From the NCBI RefSeq assembly GCF_009812055.1, contig NZ_WQNH01000002.1:186001-250000 (forward strand): DNA of 64,000 nucleotides, written 5' to 3'. The notes under the pieces are model-generated. The model was not told the DNA's origin. It saw nothing but the letters and a program-made list of their open reading frames with translations, and did no database searches. A program made the translations under genes and the position numbers. This stretch comes from Chelativorans xinjiangensis (GTDB lineage: Bacteria; Pseudomonadota; Alphaproteobacteria; Rhizobiales; Rhizobiaceae). This document shows positions 1-6,212 of the stretch, one piece after another. How positions within the stretch are numbered: position 1 is the stretch's first letter; each line of letters starts with the position of its first letter.

Positions 1-224
1 AAATCCGTTACGGCCTGCTCGATGGCCCACGCAGGGATGCCCTGAACGGCAAGGACATATGCTCGCACTTTCGCATCGATCAGCTCTTGCGCATGGCTGG
101 CGCTCTTGTCTGACCAAGGCTCTGGATAAGCAGCGAAGAGCATGGCTAGCGGCTGGCGCGCCTCGTCTATCGATAGAGGCGAGAGCGGTAGCTTGCTCTG
201 GGTCTGGGTGGCTGGGAGTGTCAA
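1..224 (-). CDS. Phage protein, C-terminus beyond window (replication/helicase-loader-like context)
   Basis: An open frame starts at TTG (222-224), overlapping the stop of the upstream gene, and stays open for about 74 codons to the left edge, so the C-terminus is missing. The visible part begins TLPATQ and later reads AYPEPWSDKSASHAQELIDAKVRAY in pieces, then VQGIPAWAIEQAVTDF. The pattern of a short Pro-rich leader, an 'xxYP' motif and amphipathic helices resembles small replication-associated proteins that precede terminase genes in alphaproteobacterial prophages. That is an inference from architecture; I do not recognise a named family. It is the last visible member of a translationally coupled leftward operon. 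Confidence 0.5.
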   Translation of the reverse strand, partial: MTLPATQTQSKLPLSPLSIDEARQPLAMLFAAYPEPWSDKSASHAQELIDAKVRAYVLAVQGIPAWAIEQAVTD

Positions 225-511
225 TGGTGCCTCGCGTATAGGGCATCGACAAGGGCGTGACCGGTGGAGGGGGGGGCACCTGGGCGCGGGCGATCACGCG
301 GCCATGAGGCGTTGAAACCTTGCCAGCACTTCTCAATCATAATTTCAGCGGCCTCGTTTGGGTCTCCCCACTCGGAAAACCGCTTGGCAAGAAGCTTCGC
401 GGCAAAGGGGGTGAGCTTGGCCTTCTTTGTCACACGCCGATATTCCTCGACGGCACGGGCGTGTTCTTCATCGAGACCGCCAGCCATGAGATTTTCGAGG
501 ATTTTCTTCAT
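221..511 (-). CDS. Hypothetical phage protein (96 aa)
   Basis: A 96-aa soluble protein with a helical, charged N-terminus (MKKILENLMAGGLDEEHARA) followed by EYRRVTKKAKLTPFAAKLLAKRF and a Pro-rich tail. Its ATG overlaps the stop of the upstream gene (ATGA at 508-511), so it is probably translated by reinitiation. The helical part looks like a small DNA- or protein-binding adaptor, but I recognise no family. Membership of the tight operon and the matching frame usage support a real gene. Confidence 0.6.
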   Translation of the reverse strand: MKKILENLMAGGLDEEHARAVEEYRRVTKKAKLTPFAAKLLAKRFSEWGDPNEAAEIMIEKCWQGFNASWPRDRPRPGAPPSTGHALVDALYARHH

Positions 512-786
512 TTCGCGCTCTCCTCGTTGAGAGCGGCGTCTAAGATCGCATTGAAGATCGCCCGGCTGTCTCCATTCTCGGAATACGCTTCCTCGCCAGC
601 TATTCGGATGGGTTCAGGGCAATCGGTGCCGTCCTCGTTAAAGCGCATTGCCTCTATGGCGGCGCGGGCGTACCCACGATAGCGATCCTTGATGCTCTCA
701 CCCATTTCGGACCAGTCGCCAAGATCATCGTCAGTCCCGATAGGGAACAGTGCTTCTGCAACGCGCTCAATAATGCTCTGTGTCAT
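508..786 (-). CDS. Hypothetical phage protein (92 aa)
   Basis: A 92-aa acidic protein beginning MTQSIIERVAEALFPIG, with a central DRYRGYARAAIEAM helix and an Asp/Glu-rich C-terminus. The N-terminal helix followed by an 'ARAAIEAM' helix is common in small uncharacterised phage proteins. The frame extends upstream to 1173, but that extension is antisense-quality sequence inside the DUF1064 gene. ATG at 784-786 gives a clean ATGA overlap with the upstream stop and is preferred. Function unknown. Confidence 0.65.
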   Translation of the reverse strand: MTQSIIERVAEALFPIGTDDDLGDWSEMGESIKDRYRGYARAAIEAMRFNEDGTDCPEPIRIAGEEAYSENGDSRAIFNAILDAALNEESAK

Positions 787-1166
787 GCCTTCACAATCTC
801 CACATCCAGCCCGAGAAGCGATTTCATGAGTTTGCGCTTGATCTTGAATTCCTTCGTCTCGAAGCCCTTCACGTCGATCACCCGGAAGCGATTTTCGATG
901 TTGTCCCAGAAGGCTGCATCGGCGCGATAGGTGGTGATGAGCATTCCGTCCGGGCCTATCAGCGCGAATGGCCTCTGAAACTCGATGGCGCTCACCTCTC
1001 CCGCTTTCTCGCGGAGCAGGAGCGTCTCGCAATACGCGGCTTCCGCCTTGCTGTCGTAGGTGCGGCCGTCCACCGTCACCTTGCGGGCGTTGAACTTGTT
1101 GCGCTTGGGCTTCTTGGCCATGGCGCGATATTCTTTGGCTGAGATGGGGCTCATGGCGCGGATCAT
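783..1166 (-). CDS. DUF1064 family nuclease-like phage protein
   Basis: A 127-aa protein matching the DUF1064 pattern: NKFNARKVTVDGRTYDSKAEA near residues 22-42 (start and end quoted from memory of the family), then YRADAAFWD and VIDVKGFETKEFKIKRKLM. The acidic residue of KAEA, the Asp of YRAD and the D-x-K of VIDVKG are spaced as in restriction-endonuclease-like folds (E...D...DxK). Family members sit in phage replication/recombination blocks and are thought to act as endonucleases, possibly on branched DNA. ATG at 1164-1166 overlaps the preceding stop. Assignment to the family is firm; the biochemical activity is inferred. Confidence 0.85.
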   Translation of the reverse strand: MIRAMSPISAKEYRAMAKKPKRNKFNARKVTVDGRTYDSKAEAAYCETLLLREKAGEVSAIEFQRPFALIGPDGMLITTYRADAAFWDNIENRFRVIDVKGFETKEFKIKRKLMKSLLGLDVEIVKA

Positions 1167-1603
1167 TCTCCAACCCTCATAGATGGGCGCTCGATGCGCT
1201 TCGGCGCGTCCGCCTCGATGGGCGGCTCGTGAAACGTCATCTCGCCACCGTCGCCGTCCATGGTAATCTGCACGCCATTGCCGCTCTCTATGGCGCCCTG
1301 CAATTGCTCTGCGGCTTGTGCGCTGTAGGGGAGACGGTGATAACGAGGGGGCTCACCGTCCAAGAGGACATAGATCGCCTCGTCAACGTCGATCCTGGCG
1401 CCAAGCACCTCGTACTCGCCGGGCGGAAGGCCACCATCGGCGGGCTTGCCGAGCATCGAGGTCAGGGCAAGCCACACCGCAGCCAACGCTAACGGCAATG
1501 CGGCTACCGCGATGTAGCGGCTGGCCGTAGGACGGCGCGCCCAAATTGTGAGCCATGCGAAGGCGGCGAGGATGGTGGTCAAGGCTAGCCAGGCGGTGGT
1601 CAT
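1163..1603 (-). CDS. Phage membrane protein with two N-terminal TM helices
   Basis: A 146-aa protein. Two hydrophobic segments (about residues 3-20, ALTTILAAFAWLTIW, and 30-50, YIAVAALPLALAAVWLAL) are followed by a soluble domain of about 95 residues containing GEYEVLGARIDVDEAIYVLL and a PPRYHRLPY motif. The start at 1603 gives an ATGA overlap with the 33-aa gene upstream; an ATG 9 bp further out is less likely. It lies directly downstream of the ExbB/ExbD-like pair and is probably part of the same membrane assembly. No family recognised. Confidence 0.7.
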   Translation of the reverse strand: MTTAWLALTTILAAFAWLTIWARRPTASRYIAVAALPLALAAVWLALTSMLGKPADGGLPPGEYEVLGARIDVDEAIYVLLDGEPPRYHRLPYSAQAAEQLQGAIESGNGVQITMDGDGGEMTFHEPPIEADAPKRIERPSMRVGE

Positions 1604-1701
1604 TCGTCCCAATCCTCTCTGCCAAACACGATAATGTCGTAGGCAATCCCGCCGACAGCGAGCGCGAGGATGGCAATAGACATGACGATGATGATGGTCA
1701 T
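1600..1701 (-). CDS. 33-aa single-span membrane protein
   Basis: A very short gene between the ExbD-like gene and the two-TM gene. The product begins MTIIIVMSIAILALAVGGIA, a single hydrophobic span, and ends with a charged tail, IVFGREDWDE. Both ends overlap neighbours by ATGA (1699-1701 and 1600-1603), which is strong evidence that this tiny frame is translated. Its size and topology resemble small accessory subunits of membrane complexes or phage holin-like peptides. Function unknown. Confidence 0.65.
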   Translation of the reverse strand: MTIIIVMSIAILALAVGGIAYDIIVFGREDWDE

Positions 1702-2249
1702 CTTCTGCTCCTCAGTGGACGAAAGACGTGATCGACGCTGCCGGGAATGACATCTCCGTCTCCGTCGAGCTTGAACCGCACGACGGTCTTTTCCTGCGCG
1801 GCGCGAAGCACCACCGTCTCTTGAAAAAGCAATGCCTGCCGTCTGCCAAATTCGCCCTTACGGACCTCGACGGCGACCGTCACCGGCGAATTGGGAAGGC
1901 GGAAACCATGCAGGTTGATGATGTATTCTCCAGCAGGCAGGCCGCGACTGTAGGCGTGCTCCATGTTGAGCGGCATGGGGTCCGACGACGTGCCGAGGTC
2001 ATCTCGAAGGAGGTTCCACAGACTGCCGCCGCGATTGCTATAGCCAACGGGTTTTGCCTGCCCCGGCCCGATGAGCCACAGGTCAACATCGTCGCTACCT
2101 TCGGGCCAGACGATGGTCACAGACATGTTGCCCGGCGGGGTTGCCGTGTCTGCCTCTGTCGGCGGGTTGATGAGCAAGAGCATCGCCAGCAGAGCCAGGA
2201 ACAAGAAGTCGGTGAAGATGACCGGAAGGGCGAAGGTGCGCCGCGTCAA
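1698..2249 (-). CDS. ExbD/TolR-like membrane-anchored protein with periplasmic beta domain
   Basis: A 183-aa product starting at TTG (2247-2249), which overlaps the stop of the ExbB-like gene (TTGA). Residues 9-28, PVIFTDFLFLALLAMLLLIN, form one TM helix with an Asp at position 14. This mimics the ExbD/TolR helix, in which a Pro-x-x-x-Asp start carries the proton-relay Asp. The periplasmic part (about 40-165) contains DVDLWLIGPG, SNRGGSLWNLLRDD and a GEYIINLHGFR strand, resembling the DUF2135-type domain (DVDLhV...PGxYxVxV) rather than the usual ExbD ferredoxin-like domain. Paired with the ExbB-like gene, it probably forms a stator-like channel. The fusion of an ExbD-type anchor to this domain is unusual. 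Confidence 0.7.
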   Translation of the reverse strand: MTRRTFALPVIFTDFLFLALLAMLLLINPPTEADTATPPGNMSVTIVWPEGSDDVDLWLIGPGQAKPVGYSNRGGSLWNLLRDDLGTSSDPMPLNMEHAYSRGLPAGEYIINLHGFRLPNSPVTVAVEVRKGEFGRRQALLFQETVVLRAAQEKTVVRFKLDGDGDVIPGSVDHVFRPLRSRR

Positions 2250-2752
2250 CGTACGTCCTCCACAAATCCGGCCGTCGCCGTATCCAGCATTTGCGCGTTG
2301 ACGCTCGTCCAAAGAGACAGGAAGCCCCCGAGGATTGTAGTGCCAATCGCCGTGCGCAGTCCCTCAAGCACAACGGTTGTCTCGTCGCCTTCAAGGCCGC
2401 CGATAGCAATTGAAAACCCAACAACAGTGCCGAGGATACCAAGCACCTGTAGCCATCCGGCGATGGCGCCAATGTGAGCGTTCTTGTCGGCAGACTTCGC
2501 CGCCTTCCGGCGCTTGGCTGCATCGGCTCGGCGGTCGGCTTTATGGCGATTGATGGCCTCGCTCACCTTTGCGGCGCGGACGAAGGTCGAGACGAGACCG
2601 GTCACGAAAAGCGCGACAATAGCATACGAAAGGCGCGATACATCGGCAGCAAAGATCGGCGTAATAAAGCCATTGGCGTGCGCCCATATTGCTAGGACGC
2701 AACCGGCGACGGTGACGATGGCAAGCCGCATGAGGAGGAGATGCGAGAGCAT
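2246..2752 (-). CDS. MotA/TolQ/ExbB-like proton-channel protein (phage-encoded)
   Basis: A 168-aa protein with four predicted hydrophobic segments (about 8-26, 41-58, 98-118, 132-153). The last two carry the MotA/TolQ/ExbB signature: LGILGTVVGFSIAIGG followed by LEGLRTAIGTTILGGFLSLW, matching the family's GxLGTVxG and ALxTTxxGL helices that line the proton path. A basic loop (residues 70-90, RHKADRRADAAKRRK) lies between TM2 and TM3. The ATG at 2750-2752 overlaps the upstream stop; the downstream partner is ExbD-like. Family membership is solid. Its role in a prophage (lysis, exclusion, envelope energisation) is unknown. Confidence 0.82.
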   Translation of the reverse strand: MLSHLLLMRLAIVTVAGCVLAIWAHANGFITPIFAADVSRLSYAIVALFVTGLVSTFVRAAKVSEAINRHKADRRADAAKRRKAAKSADKNAHIGAIAGWLQVLGILGTVVGFSIAIGGLEGDETTVVLEGLRTAIGTTILGGFLSLWTSVNAQMLDTATAGFVEDVR

Positions 2753-2937
2753 CAGCTCGCCTCCACGCAAGTTACCGTCCAAGAACCCTCAATTGCTCCC
2801 CTTGCGAAATTCTCTTCGATTACGCTTGTTGCGTGTATCGCATCCGCAAGGCATGCTTCATGCGTCTCGTATGGAAGCTTCTGGTACAGGGGAAAGCCAC
2901 CAGATAGTGTGATGATGACGATCAACATCCAAGTCAT
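2752..2937 (-). CDS. Small exported or membrane protein (61 aa)
   Basis: Begins MTWMLIVIITLSGGFPLYQK, a short hydrophobic N-terminus that could be a signal or anchor, followed by a soluble domain with two cysteines (EACLADAIHATS and WTVTCVEAS) able to form a periplasmic disulfide. Its ATG overlaps the upstream TAA (TAATG) and its stop overlaps the ExbB-like start. No family recognised. Position suggests a partner of the ExbB/ExbD-like pair. Confidence 0.65.
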   Translation of the reverse strand: MTWMLIVIITLSGGFPLYQKLPYETHEACLADAIHATSVIEENFARGAIEGSWTVTCVEAS

Positions 2938-3269
2938 TAAATCATATCCCCCGACAGCGGCAGCTTCTCTTGCGACCAATACACGCCGGAGGCCATTATG
3001 CAGGCTCTGCCATCGGCGGTTACGGAGACGAGGGTCCACGTCCGGCCGTCCGGTGATGCGAAGACGTGCACAATGGTTGTCTCATTGACGAGCCCGATAC
3101 TTGTCGGCTGCTCGTGATATTTCTCCGCCAGACTGTCGGACAGCTTATCGAACGGCATGCAGGCCTGGCGCTGCTGTGAATGAGCCGGCCAAGCCGCTAC
3201 AAGCGCGCCGGCAACCGCCGTGGTGGCGATGATGGAAGTGGCTACGGTCTTGAGATTACGTATCATCAT
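2937..3269 (-). CDS. Small secreted protein with Sec signal peptide (110 aa)
   Basis: Starts MMIRNLKTVATSIIATTAVAG with a classical Sec signal ending AWPAHS before QQRQAC. The mature part (about 80 aa) has PTSIGLVNETTIVHVF and DGRTWTLVSVTADGRACIM, a beta-rich pattern with two Cys. An AAGGAG Shine-Dalgarno lies 4-7 nt before the tandem ATGs at 3264-3269. It is unlike its neighbours in having its own strong ribosome-binding site and a 35-bp gap upstream. Likely periplasmic; no family recognised. Confidence 0.7.
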   Translation of the reverse strand: MMIRNLKTVATSIIATTAVAGALVAAWPAHSQQRQACMPFDKLSDSLAEKYHEQPTSIGLVNETTIVHVFASPDGRTWTLVSVTADGRACIMASGVYWSQEKLPLSGDMI

Positions 3270-3304
3270 CGTTCTCCTTGAGTCAGATGGGGATATCCCG
3301 AGCG

Positions 3305-3421
3305 TCACAGAACCGTGCCGACCGCTACGCCAATCGAAAAGACGACTAGAACAGCGGCGATGGCGGCTATGACGCCGGTGAGATTGAGAGCGAGTTTTTC
3401 TGATGGGGTTGGGGTGTACAT
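3305..3421 (-). CDS. 38-aa single-span membrane protein
   Basis: MYTPTPSEKLALNLTGVIAA followed by IAAVLVVFSIGVAVGTVL: a short cytoplasmic lead and a single C-terminal TM helix. The ATG overlaps the upstream TAA (TAATG at 3419-3423). An upstream extension in the same frame is antisense-quality sequence and was rejected. Seventh small membrane or exported gene product of the block; function unknown. Confidence 0.6.
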   Translation of the reverse strand: MYTPTPSEKLALNLTGVIAAIAAVLVVFSIGVAVGTVL

Positions 3422-3900
3422 TAGTCGTCTTCCCCCGGGAGGCGTTCGAGGATGTGCAGGCGCTTCTTGGTCAACCCGCAGAACTTCCATCCGTCCTGAT
3501 AGAAGCAATGACCCCAAGTGGGCCGGCCGGCACGGATTGTCGGCTCGACCCCAAGGGGATCGACGTATGTGTAAAGACGTTCACCGGGCCAGCGCTGCCA
3601 CGCCAGGCGCCGGGCCTCGGCAAGCAATTCGCTCGCCACGTCGCCGCTCTCGCGCCTAAACACCACACAATTCACGCCGTCTTGGCCATCGCCGCTGATG
3701 AACTTGCGCCAAACGCAGATAGCGCCCGCATCGGCGGTCATCAGAACCGTCTTTTCGCCCGGTCCAACGAACAGTTTGGGCTTTCTGCCGTCCTTGTAGA
3801 AATAGCGGCTGTAATGGTTGTCGAAGATTGCGCGCACAGTGTCGTTACCGTCGCGGACCTCGACCCATCCTTCGCCTATCAAGAACGGCTGAATGTTCAT
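3421..3900 (-). CDS. Phage protein with possible GNAT/Mom-like fold
   Basis: A 159-aa protein starting MNIQPFLIGEGWVEVRDG. Notable stretches are NHYSRYFY (about 30), FVGPGEKTVLMTADAGA, GVNCVVFRRES, ASELLAEARRLAWQRWPGER, LYTYVD and CFYQDGWKFCGLTKKRL. A helix beginning ASELL after a central strand, and a late 'CFYxxGWxxxGLT' segment, resemble GNAT acyltransferases; similar phage proteins have been compared with the Mu Mom DNA-modification acyltransferase. That link is from memory and is weak. ATGA overlaps at both ends place it in the leftward operon. If Mom-like, it would protect phage DNA from restriction. Confidence 0.5.
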   Translation of the reverse strand: MNIQPFLIGEGWVEVRDGNDTVRAIFDNHYSRYFYKDGRKPKLFVGPGEKTVLMTADAGAICVWRKFISGDGQDGVNCVVFRRESGDVASELLAEARRLAWQRWPGERLYTYVDPLGVEPTIRAGRPTWGHCFYQDGWKFCGLTKKRLHILERLPGEDD

Positions 3901-4115
3901 CAGAACGATACGGGCTCCGAGGGCGCCTTCCACGTAATGGCCACCCAGCCACGGCGCGGATAATGGGTGACGCCGCTGGCGTCTAGGATGCGGTGGCTGT
4001 CGCCGTCCTCGTCGCGCTTCCACCAGAGGCGCACGGGACCATCGATGCGATACACATCGCCATCGCCATAGTGATATTCGCGGTATTCCTCGGTGGTGAT
4101 TTCTGCCTCGTTCAT
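3900..4115 (-). CDS. Hypothetical phage protein (71 aa)
   Basis: A 71-aa acidic/aromatic protein (MNEAEITTEEYREYHYGDGD, later PVRLWWKRDEDGDSHRIL and THYPRRGWVAITWK). Looks like a small beta-rich domain; no family recognised. The ATG at 4113-4115 overlaps the upstream stop, and its own stop overlaps the next start, so it belongs to the coupled operon. Confidence 0.65.
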   Translation of the reverse strand: MNEAEITTEEYREYHYGDGDVYRIDGPVRLWWKRDEDGDSHRILDASGVTHYPRRGWVAITWKAPSEPVSF

Positions 4116-4483
4116 CTCATCTCCTTCTCAGCCGCTCGATCAGAAGCAGCAACCTCTGCAACGCCCGCCGAAGCAGGCTTTTGAAGAACCGCATGTCGTG
4201 TTGCCTTTAGTTCAAGCCGCTCGGCTCGATCTGCGTCGGCGGCAGCTTCGTTTCTCGCGCACATCTCATCGTGCGCGAGCTGGAGCCGGCGATAGACCTC
4301 GCCAGCCACATCTCTCATCTCGGCAAAGCGGTATTGAAGACGGAATAGTTTGTTCTCCTTCACGCCAAGCCGCTCGGAAAGCCGGTAACGGGCTGCCCCG
4401 TCCGTGTCTTTCCGGCCCCTGAACTCAGCATCCAGAAGCCCTTCGTACCAACTCTTCGCTTCAATAAGCGCTGTCGTGCTCAT
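4112..4483 (-). CDS. Hypothetical phage protein (123 aa, helical)
   Basis: Product starts MSTTALIEAKSWYEGLLDAE and has RYRLSERLGVKENKLFRLQYRFAEM, then a long alanine-rich helix. The central 'RLSERLGVKENKLFRL' has helix-turn-helix character, suggesting a small DNA-binding or replication adaptor. I place the start at ATG 4481-4483, preceded by GAGGATGAG. An in-frame ATG at 4537 with GGAG upstream would add 18 residues (MKRGKVVSKFVKSVSEDE). The gene opens the tightly overlapping part of the leftward operon. Confidence 0.65.
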   Translation of the reverse strand: MSTTALIEAKSWYEGLLDAEFRGRKDTDGAARYRLSERLGVKENKLFRLQYRFAEMRDVAGEVYRRLQLAHDEMCARNEAAADADRAERLELKATRHAVLQKPASAGVAEVAASDRAAEKEMR

Positions 4484-4800
4484 CTCATCCTCGGAAACAC
4501 TTTTTACAAACTTGGAAACGACTTTGCCTCGCTTCATCACTCACTCCATGGCTACAGTAATGACCATGGAAGAGAGCAATTGGAGACAGATGGAAACTTT
4601 CGAGCAGGCGGCGAGCAGATTGCTTGCAGGCTTGGATGCACGCCGCAAATCGGTTCCCGGCGCCGTAAGGCCGGGCAGAATTTCGGAATTGAATGCGCAG
4701 TGCCGCCGCTCTGCGCTGCCGGGGATGGCCATGCGCAGTTCCTCGTTGAGATGGCCATCCCCACTCAGCTGCCGCCGCAACGGATATGCCAATGACAATT
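4484..4800. other. Intergenic stretch without a convincing gene
   Basis: All six frames hold only marginal ORFs here (86 codons on minus, 88 and 72 on plus), with no good ribosome-binding site and no recognisable motif. Near 4493-4530 there is a direct repeat GGAAACACTTTTT / GGAAACGACTTT. This could be a regulatory site upstream of the 123-aa gene. The stretch separates the homing-endonuclease gene from the rest of the operon, so it may be debris from its insertion. Confidence 0.4.
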
Positions 4801-5340
4801 TCAGTCATGACACACGTATTCCCCGTTGATCATCTTGCACACTGTTTTTGTAGACATGCGAAAGGCTCTCGCGAGTTGTTCAATCGAGAGGTCTCCGGAG
4901 GAATAGAGAGAGCGAACTCTATTCACATGCCATCTGGGATGGGATCGATGGCACCTTTTCTTCCTCCCGCTAGCCAAGAAATGACCAACGTTTTCCAGAG
5001 GGGTATTCCATTCAAGATTATCAACTCTTGGATTTTGCCTATCAAAGTCCTTGTGGTTGACTTGAGGCTTCCCTTCTGGATTTGGAATGAAAGTCTCAGC
5101 CACAAGTCTATGAACGAGGAAATTATTCTCTTGCCCATTCTTGTAAATCTTGACGGAAAGATATCTATCGCGCCGCGAGGTTTTGGCTTTTTTCAAGCAA
5201 CCAGATACGTGACTCCAGATGCGGCCGTGCGTCGACACGCTATAAAGCCCTTCAAATCCGGATATGTCTTTCCACACTTCTCCGGGATTCGCCGGTATAG
5301 CGGGCCTATCGAACTGGCTTTGACGGACGATGCCGCTCAT
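4801..5340 (-). CDS. HNH homing endonuclease with NUMOD4 domain
   Basis: A 179-aa protein with the standard free-standing homing-nuclease layout. The N-terminal NUMOD4 motif reads EVWKDISGFEGLYSVSTHGR. The HNH core reads VHRLVAETFIPNP...QVNHKDFDRQNPRVDNLEW, with the catalytic His in VNHKD and the Asn in DNLEW. The C-terminal HTH (residues about 150-175, DLSIEQLARAFRMSTKTVCK) is for DNA targeting. The start at 5338-5340 overlaps the gcrA-like stop. Base composition is visibly more AT-rich than its neighbours, as expected of a mobile homing gene. Confidence 0.9.
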   Translation of the reverse strand: MSGIVRQSQFDRPAIPANPGEVWKDISGFEGLYSVSTHGRIWSHVSGCLKKAKTSRRDRYLSVKIYKNGQENNFLVHRLVAETFIPNPEGKPQVNHKDFDRQNPRVDNLEWNTPLENVGHFLASGRKKRCHRSHPRWHVNRVRSLYSSGDLSIEQLARAFRMSTKTVCKMINGEYVCHD

Positions 5341-6047
5341 GCCGCCTGCTCCTCGCAGTGGAACGAACCGCTGGAGCACGCCGCGTGGTATCGGCAATAC
5401 GGAGAGCCGGGGGCGCGCTCATGAGCGCAGAAACCGAAATCAGCCTCCCTGGGATCGCCGTAGGGCCACTTGCATTCGTTGGGCTCCAGATCGAGCAGGG
5501 AGACCATGCGGGGCGGTGGGGCATCGTCCGGTATGGGGAGATCGCGCCATGCGGGGCGGTTGGGTTTCCGGACACGAAAATCAAGCGCCGTGGTCCCGTA
5601 ATCGCGACGACCCTCTATATCCTGAAGATTTGCCAACCTTGCGCCGGGCTTGCCGACGCGCGGACGATATCCGCCAACATCCCCGCGCGGGATGATGTGG
5701 CCATTTGCCTTGGCAACGGTGTGGACATAGCTGTGGTTGGTGCGAACGTGTTTTGCTATCTCCGATGCCGTAGCCTTGGGATTGGCTTCGATGAAGGAAA
5801 TGATGGCTTCGGCCTGCGCGCCCTTGCGTTTCTTGGTGGTGATGGTGCCAGGGCCGCTAGGGAGGGCGAATCCGACAAGCTTGTTGGCGTGGCGGTGGTA
5901 CATGCCGATTATGCTGTTCCGGGATGCTCCGGGAATCTCCTGGGCAATCTTGCGCGCGCTCATGCCGTGTTCGTGCACCGCCTTGATCGCGTCGATCTTT
6001 CCGGGCGTGTCGAGGTCCTTCCAATGAAGGAAGACGTGGATGTTCAT
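5337..6047 (-). CDS. GcrA-family cell-cycle regulator homologue (phage-encoded)
   Basis: A 236-aa protein. The N-terminal HTH (residues about 15-60) reads IDAIKAVHEHGMSARKIAQE then IPGASRNSIIGMYHRHANKL, the GcrA pattern of SAxxIA...VTRNAVIGKxxR. The C-terminus has the GcrA Cys/His signature ECKWPYGDP...FGFC...GSPYCRYH. GcrA binds sigma70 and methylated GAnTC promoters in alphaproteobacteria; phage copies may redirect host cell-cycle transcription. A middle insert (residues 70-180, with an EANPKATASEIAKHV winged-helix-like part) makes it longer than cellular GcrA. Start supported by an excellent AAGGAGG Shine-Dalgarno 7 nt upstream. Confidence 0.85.
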   Translation of the reverse strand: MNIHVFLHWKDLDTPGKIDAIKAVHEHGMSARKIAQEIPGASRNSIIGMYHRHANKLVGFALPSGPGTITTKKRKGAQAEAIISFIEANPKATASEIAKHVRTNHSYVHTVAKANGHIIPRGDVGGYRPRVGKPGARLANLQDIEGRRDYGTTALDFRVRKPNRPAWRDLPIPDDAPPPRMVSLLDLEPNECKWPYGDPREADFGFCAHERAPGSPYCRYHAACSSGSFHCEEQAA

Positions 6048-6050
6048 CCT

Positions 6051-6212
6051 CTACACCTCCTTTTCCGGTGTGCGGATGGGGGGGTGCGGCTTGCCCAGCT
6101 TGACGCGGAAATACGGATCGCCCTTTCGCGGGGTGTGCATTGTCAATCCGCGCTCCATGAGGAAGCGGCAGAGCTTGGCAAATTGGAAATCGTAGTGGGG
6201 TTGCCGTGTCAT
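6051..6212 (-). CDS. Hypothetical phage protein (53 aa)
   Basis: A 53-aa basic protein, MTRQPHYDFQFAKLCRFLME then RGLTMHTPRKGDPYFRVKLG, ending in PEKEV just before the gcrA-like gene. The Shine-Dalgarno of that gene lies within its last codons. The ATG overlaps the upstream stop (ATGA at 6209-6212). No family recognised. Confidence 0.6.
   Translation of the reverse strand: MTRQPHYDFQFAKLCRFLMERGLTMHTPRKGDPYFRVKLGKPHPPIRTPEKEV

Noticed and set aside
508-1173. 221-codon minus-strand frame ending at 508
   Set aside because: Its N-terminal half lies in another frame of the DUF1064 gene; only the last 92 codons, starting with a well-placed ATGA, look real.
1163-3421. Interpretation of the ExbB/ExbD-like pair as a Zorya defence system
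   Set aside because: ZorA is much longer with a tail domain, ZorB has an OmpA-like peptidoglycan domain, and no ZorC/D/E-type helicase or nuclease gene is in the block.
4567-4829. Plus-strand gene of 87 codons starting MEESNWRQMETF
   Set aside because: No ribosome-binding site, runs antisense to the operon and into the homing-endonuclease gene, and the second half is low quality.
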